DNA of 48,347 nt from NCBI GenBank assembly GCA_944323925.1, contig CALUUI010000016.1:1-48347 (forward strand), read 5' to 3'. The notes under the pieces were generated by a model. The model did not search any database and was not told the DNA's origin. It saw nothing but the letters and a program-made list of their open reading frames with translations. Made by a program: the position numbers and the translations under genes. The stretch is from Candidatus Gastranaerophilales bacterium (lineage in GTDB: Bacteria; Cyanobacteriota; Vampirovibrionia; Gastranaerophilales; Gastranaerophilaceae). Positions 32,586 through 39,947 of the stretch are shown here, piece after piece; the first letter of the stretch is position 1, and each line of letters opens with the position of its first letter.

Positions 32586-33428
32586 ATGAATAGAATTTAT
32601 TTTTTAGGACCCAAAGCATCATATTGTGATTGTGCAAGAGAAAAATTTGTAAAAACATTTTTTCTTGAAGATTATGAACTATCTCCAGAGCATTCAATAC
32701 TTAGCGTACTAAAAAAACTTGCCAAATCTGAAGCAGAAAATGATTACGCCGTTATCCCGATAGAAAATTCCGTTGAAGGTATCGTTAGAGAATCAATTGA
32801 TAACTTATCAATATTGAAAAATACACAAATGACAATACTTGCGGAAACTACCCTAAAAGTATCACATTGTCTTGCTGGTTTTGCAAAAACTTTAGATGAA
32901 ATAGATACAATTATTTCTCACCCTCAAGCAATTGCTCAATGTTTCGGTTTTATATCAGATACATTCGGGGATAATATAACCCTAAGAAATGAACTTTCAA
33001 CGGCATTAGCAGTAAAGAGTATTTTACCCGAACAGCCTAACTTAGCTGCTATTGGAAGCGAATATGCCGCAAGATTATATAATATTCCTATTATAAAAAG
33101 CGATATAAATGATGTCGAATCTAATACAACAAGATTTATTCTTATTGGAAAGAAGAAAAATATTATTACCGGAAATGATAAATCGGGATTTTCCTTTTCA
33201 ACACCAAATACTCCGGGGGCACTTTGTAAAATATTAAATATTCTTGATAAGTATAAAATCAATATGACCTACATTGATTCCAGACCCTCCAAAAAAGTTC
33301 TTGGTGAATATGTATTTTATACCGATATTGATGGACATATATTAACCGATAATGTTTCTAAAGCGCTCTTTGAAATTCTCCAAAATGTCACTGACTTTCA
33401 GTTTTTTGGGAGTTATACAAAAATATAA
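32586..33428 (+). CDS. pheA: Prephenate dehydratase
   Basis: A 280-aa enzyme that converts prephenate to phenylpyruvate in phenylalanine synthesis. The periplasmic-binding-like catalytic domain shows IYFLGPKASYCDCA, YAVIPIENSVEGIVRESIDNL, IISHPQAIAQC and the SNTTRFILIG motif with the catalytic Thr. The C-terminal ACT domain (FSFSTPNTPGALCKILNILDKYKINMTYIDSRP) senses phenylalanine. No chorismate mutase domain is fused. The ATG at 32586 follows AAGGAC and lies just after the TIGR02757 stop; earlier in-frame codons overlap that gene. Confidence 0.93.
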   Translation: MNRIYFLGPKASYCDCAREKFVKTFFLEDYELSPEHSILSVLKKLAKSEAENDYAVIPIENSVEGIVRESIDNLSILKNTQMTILAETTLKVSHCLAGFAKTLDEIDTIISHPQAIAQCFGFISDTFGDNITLRNELSTALAVKSILPEQPNLAAIGSEYAARLYNIPIIKSDINDVESNTTRFILIGKKKNIITGNDKSGFSFSTPNTPGALCKILNILDKYKINMTYIDSRPSKKVLGEYVFYTDIDGHILTDNVSKALFEILQNVTDFQFFGSYTKI

Positions 33429-33433
33429 TTTAA

Positions 33434-33463
33434 TTGGATAAGAATTTATATATTTGCTATAAT
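33434..33463 (+). promoter_or_regulatory. Promoter of the EamA transporter
   Basis: TTGGAT (33434-33439), 18-base spacer, TATAAT (33458-33463). The leader of ~25 bases contains GGGAG before the ATG at 33496. Confidence 0.6.
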
Positions 33464-33495
33464 ACGTTTGTAAGTATTTTTTCAGACGGGAGATT

Positions 33496-34422
33496 ATGCA
33501 AGATAAGCTAAAAGGTGCTATATTTGGTTCAATAGCGGCAGCAAGTTACGGGATGAATCCGCTTTTTGCTCTGCCTTTGTATTTTAACGGAGTTGGCGTT
33601 AACTCTGTTCTATTTTATAGATATATTTTAGCTATCATTTTCTTATTTATTACTATTAAAATTAAGCGTCACTCATTTTTTGTTACAATAAGGCAGCTAT
33701 GGAAATTATTTTTCCTTGGGTTATTGTTCTCTGTGTCTTCGTTGTTTTTATTTATGAGTTATAACTATATGGATGCAGGAATAGCCTCTACCATATTATT
33801 TATTTATCCTATCCTCGTAGCTATTATAATGGCCATATTTTATAGAGAAAGACCCTCTTTGCAAACAATAATATGTATTATCTTAACTGCACTGGGTGTA
33901 TTATTCTTATATTATGGAAAAGCAAATGCACCACTTAATTTATACGGTGTATTTCTTGTATTCTTATCTGCGCTAAGCTATGCATTATATATTGTTGGAG
34001 TTAATAAAACCAGTTTAAAATATTTACCACCTGAAAAATTAACTTTTTATGTTCTGCTTTTTGGCTCTTTAATTTATATTATTTCAACAAAATTCTGTAC
34101 ATCACTAGATATGATTCCACATTGGTATTTGTGGATTAATGCCGTTGGCTTAGCTCTACTACCTACAATTGTTTCTATAGAAGCGATGACAATATCCATT
34201 AAACTTCTGGGTGCTACTCCCGCTGCCATATTAGGTACATTGGAACCAGTTACTGCATTATTCTTTGGGGTCGTTGTATTTCATGAAACACTTACTCCTA
34301 AAATTATCTGCGGAATAATTTTGATTTTACTTGCTGTTATTGGAGTAATACTTAAACCTGATTATCATAAAGACTTATTCTTAAAGCCAGGACATAATAC
34401 AGAGGACTCCAAGCCCACATAA
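33496..34422 (+). CDS. EamA/DMT-family transporter
   Basis: A 308-aa inner-membrane protein with ten hydrophobic segments in two repeats of five (EamA domains). Typical segments: GSIAAASYGMNPLFALPLY, SYNYMDAGIASTILFIYPILVAIIMAIFYRERPS, ALGVLFLY, and GATPAAILGTLEPVTALFFGVVVFHETLTPKIICGIILILLAVIGVIL in the second repeat. The family exports or imports amino acids, nucleotide sugars or other metabolites; no substrate can be read. The last 42 bases overlap the convergent minus-strand gene. Confidence 0.9.
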   Translation: MQDKLKGAIFGSIAAASYGMNPLFALPLYFNGVGVNSVLFYRYILAIIFLFITIKIKRHSFFVTIRQLWKLFFLGLLFSVSSLFLFMSYNYMDAGIASTILFIYPILVAIIMAIFYRERPSLQTIICIILTALGVLFLYYGKANAPLNLYGVFLVFLSALSYALYIVGVNKTSLKYLPPEKLTFYVLLFGSLIYIISTKFCTSLDMIPHWYLWINAVGLALLPTIVSIEAMTISIKLLGATPAAILGTLEPVTALFFGVVVFHETLTPKIICGIILILLAVIGVILKPDYHKDLFLKPGHNTEDSKPT

Positions 34423-35127
34423 ACTTATTACAGATATAATATCAACTATCTTTCTTAAAATTGTTTTTTCACTACTCTTTGATTTTGATTTTTTCTTCTT
34501 CTTAGGCCTATCGCTTGGCACAGGTGATGACTTTGGCTTTTTGGGCTTCGGCAAAGTCTTTAGAGCTTTAGGTTTCTTTTTTTCTACATAAAATTCGTTT
34601 TCTTTTGTTTTATTTTTCTTATTATTGCTCTCTTTTTGCTTCATTTCTGTATATTTCTGCTGCAGAGTTTTTTCTTTACTGCGCTTACCGGTTATTAATA
34701 ATTCTTCATCATACTGAAGCGACAGAATAGTTTTATCTGGAGTATTTTTAAGCATCGCAAAGTTTATAGCAACCTCAAATGCCCTTTGCAAACACTCTAA
34801 AGCCTTAATCCCGTCATTTTCTAGCTTTACTGAATGCGCAGACTGATTACCAGCTTTTTTTAAGAAATACAAATCATTTATAAATTCTCTGCCGCCAATA
34901 GTATCACTCATTCTATCTTTTAGAGTTGCTAGTATTTCATCAAAAGATTCTTGTGCTGAAAACTCACCATTTGTTATATTTCTACAAACATTTTCAGCAA
35001 ACCTTCTTGTCTGTACCATGCACTGATCAAAATACTCATCACAATATAATTGTTCTGCATCATTTGCTATTCCATACAAATTTTTATCAATCTTTGCTAA
35101 AAAGCTGAAATTACACTCTTTTGCCAT
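34381..35127 (-). CDS. DUF4145-like protein with Lys-rich linker and C-terminal membrane anchor
   Basis: A 248-aa protein. Residues ~1-120 are helical and resemble DUF4145, a domain seen at the N-terminus of some HsdR restriction subunits and in other defence proteins: NDAEQLYCDEYFDQCMVQTRRFAENVCR, and FINDLYFLKKAGNQSAHS with the NxxAHS pattern. Residues ~150-225 are very Lys/Pro/Ser-rich (KPKKPKSSPVPSDRPKKKKKSKSKSS). The last ~20 residues are a membrane span (DIISVISLCGLGVLCIMSWL), so the protein is probably tail-anchored with its domain in the cytoplasm. It starts eight bases after the DUF486 gene. The role is unknown. Confidence 0.65.
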   Translation of the reverse strand: MAKECNFSFLAKIDKNLYGIANDAEQLYCDEYFDQCMVQTRRFAENVCRNITNGEFSAQESFDEILATLKDRMSDTIGGREFINDLYFLKKAGNQSAHSVKLENDGIKALECLQRAFEVAINFAMLKNTPDKTILSLQYDEELLITGKRSKEKTLQQKYTEMKQKESNNKKNKTKENEFYVEKKKPKALKTLPKPKKPKSSPVPSDRPKKKKKSKSKSSEKTILRKIVDIISVISLCGLGVLCIMSWL

Positions 35128-35135
35128 TTATTAAC

Positions 35136-35477
35136 CTACCACTTTTTAAATATTAAAAAGGCCGCTATAATTATTAGCGCAAAACCAACTAAATAATTCC
35201 ATTTAAACTGTTCTTTTAAATACCAAACTGAGAAAAAACTGAATACAACAAGAGTAATAATTTCTTGTATGGTCTTTAAATGTGCTGCATCATAGACTTC
35301 ATGTCCTATACGGTTAGCAGGGACTTGAAAGCAATATTCAAAAAAGGCTATTCCCCAACTCACAAGGATAACAACCCAAATGGCAGCTGATTTATACTTC
35401 AAATGTCCATACCAAGCAAAAGTCATAAATACATTTGATATAGTTAATAATACAATCGGTAAAACAAATTTAATCAT
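35136..35477 (-). CDS. DUF486 small membrane protein
   Basis: A 113-aa four-span membrane protein of the DUF486 family, related to small multidrug-resistance-like transporters: VLLTISNVFMTFAWYGHLK, SWGIAFFEYCFQVPANRIGHE, LKTIQEIITLVVFSFFSVWYLKE and WNYLVGFALIIIAAFLIFKKW. Function unproven. An in-frame TTG at 35495 lies upstream of the -10 box, so the ATG at 35477 is chosen and a leaderless mRNA predicted. The downstream DUF4145-like gene follows after eight bases. Confidence 0.88.
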   Translation of the reverse strand: MIKFVLPIVLLTISNVFMTFAWYGHLKYKSAAIWVVILVSWGIAFFEYCFQVPANRIGHEVYDAAHLKTIQEIITLVVFSFFSVWYLKEQFKWNYLVGFALIIIAAFLIFKKW

Positions 35478-35483
35478 AGATTT

Positions 35484-35489
35484 ATTATA
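35484..35489 (-). promoter_or_regulatory. -10 box of leaderless DUF486 promoter
   Basis: A perfect TATAAT on the minus strand (35489-35484), six bases before the ATG at 35477. No ribosome site and no clear -35. Confidence 0.65.
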
Positions 35490-35576
35490 TAACAAACTCT
35501 ATCCTATCAGATAATACTTTTGTCGAATTTGAAAAAAAATATTTTTAACTATATTTCAGGAAAAGGAGAAATAATT

Positions 35577-35966
35577 ATGACAAACTTACTTGAAATGTAC
35601 AAATGCGATATATGCGGGAATATGGTTGAAGTTATTGAAGCAGGTGAAGGAGAACTTGTTTGCTGCGGTCAGCCAATGAGAAAATTAAAAGAACTTACAA
35701 AAGATCATGAAATGTATACCGAAAAACATGTTCCCGTAATAACCAAAACTGAAACAGGTTACAACATTAAAATTGGCACACAGCCGCATCCAATGGAAAA
35801 TGAGCATTATATAGTATTTATTGAAGCTAATTCACCGGATAAAAAATATATTAAAAGGAAATACCTTCATCCGGGAGAAAAACCCGAACTTGATTTAAAA
35901 TGCGACTGTAATGAAATAATTGTAAGAGCTTACTGTAATATTCACGGATTATGGACTTCTGATTAA
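35577..35966 (+). CDS. Desulfoferrodoxin (superoxide reductase)
   Basis: A 129-aa protein that reduces superoxide to peroxide without making oxygen, the standard route in anaerobes. N-terminal FeS4 domain: C10-x2-C13 and C29-C30. Catalytic domain iron ligands: E49, H51, H71, H77, C120 and H123 (EKHVPV, PHPMENEH, YCNIHGLW). The ATG at 35577 follows AAGGAG; an earlier ATG at 35520 lacks a ribosome site and adds residues not seen in the family. Peroxide produced here could be handled by the rubrerythrin encoded at 13157. Three bases separate it from the MCE gene. Confidence 0.95.
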   Translation: MTNLLEMYKCDICGNMVEVIEAGEGELVCCGQPMRKLKELTKDHEMYTEKHVPVITKTETGYNIKIGTQPHPMENEHYIVFIEANSPDKKYIKRKYLHPGEKPELDLKCDCNEIIVRAYCNIHGLWTSD

Positions 35967-35968
35967 TT

Positions 35969-36850
35969 ATGCGAAAAACAGTTCTAATATACTTAACAAT
36001 CGTTTTAATTATACTATGCAGTCTTGCATTTTATTCTAGTTTTAACTCACAAGTTATAAATATACGATTTGATGAGCTTAGACCGCTTAAACACGATGTA
36101 GGCGTATTCTACAAAGGAATAAAAGTAGGGCGTATAGTTTCTATAAAACATAGCGATAATTTGTCGCACACGATTGTAAAGGTTGCAATAAGACCTAAGG
36201 ATATAGCTTTACCATCAAATATCAAAGCTGAACTGAGGGTAGAAAAAAGTAAGAAGCACGAATATGACTATATTGAACTTATACAACCTTCAAAACCGAC
36301 AGGAAAATTATGTAAGGGCTGTTTCATTAAAGGTGAATCATTAGTTGATTTTAACAGTTATTTTTCAAACCAGAATAAGGAATCGTTAGACGGTATAAAA
36401 AATAACCTTTATGAATCAACTGAAAATTTGAATACAACAATAAAATCATTAAATAAATTGATAAACAACATTGATACAACTCTCGTTCAGAATCAGAAAA
36501 ACATAACTGATATAACGGATAACATAAAAGACATGACAGCAAAAGTTAATAATGCATTATCGAGTGAAGTACTAGACAATTCCATAAATGATATTCAAGA
36601 AACATTGGATAACATAAAGAAGGCTACTGATGAATTAAGTAACAGCGCAAATGATGTATCTGTAACAACAAATAAAATCGGGAATTCCTTGCCAAACACA
36701 ATAGAGCAAACAGAAAATATTATAAGAAATGTAGATGAAATTACCTGTGGAGTAGCAACAACTCTTAAGAAACCATTTGGCGGACTAAGAATAATATTTG
36801 GGAAAACCATTACTAAAAATCAAAACTGTACTTGCCAAAACAAGAATTAA
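35969..36850 (+). CDS. MCE/MlaD-family lipid-transport protein
   Basis: A 293-aa protein with one N-terminal membrane anchor (residues 5-25) and an MCE domain (~28-125: INIRFDELRPLKHDVGVFYKGIKVGRIVSI). About 140 residues of helical coiled coil follow (ENLNTTIKSLNKLINNIDTT..., ending NIIRNVDEITCGVATTLKK). MCE proteins form periplasmic hexameric tubes that move phospholipids between inner and outer membranes, which supports a diderm envelope. No permease or ATPase partner is next to it. It has no Shine-Dalgarno of its own and starts three bases after the desulfoferrodoxin stop. Confidence 0.85.
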   Translation: MRKTVLIYLTIVLIILCSLAFYSSFNSQVINIRFDELRPLKHDVGVFYKGIKVGRIVSIKHSDNLSHTIVKVAIRPKDIALPSNIKAELRVEKSKKHEYDYIELIQPSKPTGKLCKGCFIKGESLVDFNSYFSNQNKESLDGIKNNLYESTENLNTTIKSLNKLINNIDTTLVQNQKNITDITDNIKDMTAKVNNALSSEVLDNSINDIQETLDNIKKATDELSNSANDVSVTTNKIGNSLPNTIEQTENIIRNVDEITCGVATTLKKPFGGLRIIFGKTITKNQNCTCQNKN

Positions 36851-36854
36851 AAAT

Positions 36855-37667
36855 TTATTCAAGAGATAAAGCCAAGTCATAAATTTTATTTTTACTGTAA
36901 TCATAAAGTGATGATAAAATTACAGCACAGTCCTTGGCTTTATATCCTTTATTCTTAAGTTTTTTGATTTTATCAACAATGACATCGTCATCAATATTGC
37001 AAGAAGGGTAGAGCATACAAACAATTTCTCCCTTAATCTCACCATTATAATGATTCAGTACATTACCAATCGTATCAATATTAATTTCTTCAAATAGCTT
37101 AGATAACTCTCTACCTAGGGCAATTTTAATATCACCCCTTACACTTTTGATAATTTCAAGAGTTTTAAAAATTCTTTCAGGAGCTTCATAAAACACCAAA
37201 TTTTTATCAATATTTTCAGAAACAATTTTTTTAATCTGTTCAGCAGAACGTGGAATAAAACCGATAAAAGTAAATTCTTCACTTAGGCGCGGAACTTGCG
37301 AAATAAACGTAGTAACAGCACACGCACCAGGCAGTGAGGTAACGGAAACACCATCTTTTATAAGCTCTTCGATTAAAACAGCCCCAGGGTCACAAATTAA
37401 AGGAGTACCTGCATCTGAAACAAGTGCGATTTTTTTCCCTTCTGATATCAAACTATTGAAGAAATTTAGCCGCTCTTTTTCATTATATTTGTGATAAGAG
37501 TAGCACTTGGTAGCAATTTCGTAATGATTAAGAAGTTTTTGCGTTGTTCTTGTATCCTCACACGCTATTACATCAACAGATTTTAAAACCTCAATAGCTC
37601 TTAAAGTTATATCTTTAAGATTTCCTATAGGTGTTGGTACAATATATAATTGGAATTCTCTAGCCAT
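36855..37667 (-). CDS. rsmI: 16S rRNA (cytidine-2'-O)-methyltransferase
   Basis: A 270-aa tetrapyrrole-methylase-fold enzyme that methylates C1402 of 16S rRNA. Signatures: LYIVPTPIGNLKDITLRAIEVLKSVDVIACEDTRTTQKLLNHYEI, KIALVSDAGTPLICDPGAVLIEEL, LPGACAVTTFISQVPRLSEEFTFIGFIPR, FYEAPERIFKTL and RGDIKIALGRELSKLFEEI. It ends four bases from the convergent MCE gene and starts six bases after the small membrane protein gene, in the operon that begins with the radical SAM and RNase E/G genes. Confidence 0.95.
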   Translation of the reverse strand: MAREFQLYIVPTPIGNLKDITLRAIEVLKSVDVIACEDTRTTQKLLNHYEIATKCYSYHKYNEKERLNFFNSLISEGKKIALVSDAGTPLICDPGAVLIEELIKDGVSVTSLPGACAVTTFISQVPRLSEEFTFIGFIPRSAEQIKKIVSENIDKNLVFYEAPERIFKTLEIIKSVRGDIKIALGRELSKLFEEINIDTIGNVLNHYNGEIKGEIVCMLYPSCNIDDDVIVDKIKKLKNKGYKAKDCAVILSSLYDYSKNKIYDLALSLE

Positions 37668-37673
37668 TTTAGA

Positions 37674-38090
37674 TTACTTTGTTTTTTCAAGAAAAATATT
37701 AACTGCATCTCTCAAATTATTAGGCGAAGACAGAGTATTCTTGTAATCCTGAGATGGTGAACTTACAACCCTATTTCTAATTTTATTGTAAACAGTTAAC
37801 ATTACAAATAAAATAATGGACGAAATAGCAACTCCAAGCATTGCCAATAAGAACTTTTTAGCAGTATGTTTAATACTAACAGGCTCTTTGTAAATTATTT
37901 TAGCCTTATCTATATTTTTAACATTTTCCGAAGGTGTAGTTTCAACAACAGAAGTACTATCCTTAACATCTGTCTTAGTCTCAACCTTTGGAGAAACAGC
38001 CTGAACACTATCAACAGCAGCTGCTACTTGATAAAAGTTCGGAAAAACTATTAATGAAACAAATATTATAAAATATACTAATTTTTTCAA
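37674..38090 (-). CDS. Small exported membrane protein
   Basis: A 138-aa protein. Residues 1-25 are a signal-like hydrophobic segment (QVAAA|VD). Then comes a Thr/Ser/Val-rich polar region, a second span (~80-102, FLLAMLGVAISSIILFVMLTVY) and a short cytoplasmic tail. No recognised domain. It lies between the RNase E/G and rsmI genes with six-base gaps on both sides, so it is translated from their transcript. Possibly a single-pass envelope protein. Confidence 0.6.
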   Translation of the reverse strand: MKKLVYFIIFVSLIVFPNFYQVAAAVDSVQAVSPKVETKTDVKDSTSVVETTPSENVKNIDKAKIIYKEPVSIKHTAKKFLLAMLGVAISSIILFVMLTVYNKIRNRVVSSPSQDYKNTLSSPNNLRDAVNIFLEKTK

Positions 38091-38096
38091 AATAAC

Positions 38097-39935
38097 CTAA
38101 CCTTGTTCTTGATTCTCATCAGCTTTTTTTACTTTTCTTGTACGCCCTTTTTTTTGTGTACCTCTGTTTGGTCTGCGTTTTTTTACTGCCTTATCAGCTT
38201 CAACACTTTCCACCGAATCTGTATTTTCTGATGCTTCAACTTTAGTATCTTCAAGAGTCAGATTTGATTTTTCTTCAACCTTTATTTCTGCATCAGCAGG
38301 AATAACAGGAACAATTTCAGGATTTGGCGGTAAAATTATCTCAGCAGCTTCCACATCTGCTGCATTAGTTATTTGTACTTCAGCAGCCTCTTTGGCTTCT
38401 TTTGCCTTCTTTCTTTCAAACCTCTTTCCGCCACGTTTTTTCTTGGTTGATTTTTCTTGCTCAACCTTTTCAGCTGCTTCAACAGTAGCTACAACAGATG
38501 GGTTTTCAACAGGAATAGCCACTTCTTGAATTTCAGGCGCCTCTTGCGGTTGCGGATTTTCTTGAACTTGAATTTCCTCTACAACTTCTTGAGCTCCTCT
38601 TTGGTTTTTATTGTTGAATTTATTATTATTATTGTTGTTATTATTATTTTTCTTAAAGTTATTAATAGGTAACTTCATCTTAGCAGCTTTCGCTCTATAT
38701 TCACCATCAGCAGTAGCAGAAGCGAACTTTAATTCCTCCATTATATAACCGTTACCTTGGCAATGAGGACAACGCTTAGCAAATATTTCTGCCAATGCTT
38801 GACCTTGGCGGTGTCTTGTTAACTCAACTAACCCTAAATCAGATAATTGTCCTACTTGCGGCTTCGCTTTATCTGGTTCAAGAGCTAATTCAAAAGCCTC
38901 CATTACAGCAAGTTTATCAACTCTATTTGTCATATCAATAAAGTCAATAATAATCATTCCGCCAATATTTCTTAATCTTAGCTGACGAGCTATTTCTTGA
39001 ACAGCTTCTAAATTTGTCTTTAGAATAGTTTCATCTTGGGTAGCCGAATTAGTAAATTTACCGCTGTTAACATCAACAACAGTCAAGGCTTCAGTTGTTT
39101 GTATAAACAAATACCCACCCGACGGCAAATTAACTTTCATCTGTAATGCCGCTTTTATTTCTTTATGAATTCCCATAGCAACTAATAGAGGTTCAGAACC
39201 TTTATACAAAGTTGCTTTTATATTCTTCCCTAAGTGCCAGTTTTGTAAAAGACTTTGAACACGATTTAATGCAAAGGCAGTATCAACAATAATTTCTTGA
39301 ACATCATCAGTACAAGCCTCACGAATAACTCTGTATAATAAATCTTGGTCTCTATATAATAAACTTGGAGGCTCAAGAGTTTCAGCTGATGTAATAATAT
39401 TATTCCACTTTTCTAACAAAATTTCTAAATCTTCTTGAATATCAGCCTCTGATTGACCTTCTGCCTCAGTCCTTACAATAATACCTACACCTACAGGTTT
39501 TAGCAAGTTAACAATTGATTTTAATCTCGCACGCTCTTTTACGCTTGTAATTTTCTTACTAACATTAACGCCCTGTTCCGTTGGCATCAAGACTAAAAAT
39601 CTCCCGGGAAGACTAATTTCTGTAGTCAATCTTGGGCCTTTATGTCCTACAGGTTCTTTTATAACTTGAAGAATTAAATTTTGTTTTGGATACAACTTAT
39701 CTTGAAGAGCACCTTTTTTGATTGCATCTTCCGCGTGCAAAAATCCCATCTTATCAGAACCAACATTGATAAATGCTGCATCAATACTAGGTAAAACGTT
39801 TTCTACTTGGCCTAAATATACATCACCTAATAGAACATCACCTCTATGGATAAAAAATTCAGTAACTTTTTTGTTTTCCATTAAAGCTGCAATATTGTCT
39901 CTTTCTGCAATTACAATTTTCTTTTCTGTAGTCAT
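38097..39935 (-). CDS. Ribonuclease E/G family protein
   Basis: A 612-aa endoribonuclease of the RNase E/G family, which starts mRNA decay and processes rRNA. The S1-like RNA-binding part (GDVLLGDVYLGQVENVLPSIDAAFINVGSDKMGFLHAED), the 5'-sensor and DNase-I-like core (GGMIIIDFIDMTNR carries catalytic Asp residues) and the Zn-link (C-P-H-C in RCPHCQGNGYI) are complete. The ~200-residue tail is not conserved: a run of Asn (NNNNNNNNN) and Glu/Lys/Ala-rich sequence, ending in KKRRPNRGTQKKGRTRKVKK, which may bind RNA. The moderate length resembles cyanobacterial RNase E. AAGGA precedes the ATG; the radical SAM gene ends 12 bases upstream. Confidence 0.93.
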   Translation of the reverse strand: MTTEKKIVIAERDNIAALMENKKVTEFFIHRGDVLLGDVYLGQVENVLPSIDAAFINVGSDKMGFLHAEDAIKKGALQDKLYPKQNLILQVIKEPVGHKGPRLTTEISLPGRFLVLMPTEQGVNVSKKITSVKERARLKSIVNLLKPVGVGIIVRTEAEGQSEADIQEDLEILLEKWNNIITSAETLEPPSLLYRDQDLLYRVIREACTDDVQEIIVDTAFALNRVQSLLQNWHLGKNIKATLYKGSEPLLVAMGIHKEIKAALQMKVNLPSGGYLFIQTTEALTVVDVNSGKFTNSATQDETILKTNLEAVQEIARQLRLRNIGGMIIIDFIDMTNRVDKLAVMEAFELALEPDKAKPQVGQLSDLGLVELTRHRQGQALAEIFAKRCPHCQGNGYIMEELKFASATADGEYRAKAAKMKLPINNFKKNNNNNNNNNKFNNKNQRGAQEVVEEIQVQENPQPQEAPEIQEVAIPVENPSVVATVEAAEKVEQEKSTKKKRGGKRFERKKAKEAKEAAEVQITNAADVEAAEIILPPNPEIVPVIPADAEIKVEEKSNLTLEDTKVEASENTDSVESVEADKAVKKRRPNRGTQKKGRTRKVKKADENQEQG

Positions 39936-39947
39936 AAATAAATCCTT

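Noticed and set aside
38590-38660. AAT/ATT trinucleotide tract as a separate repeat element
   Set aside because: It encodes the Asn run in the low-complexity tail of the RNase E/G protein.
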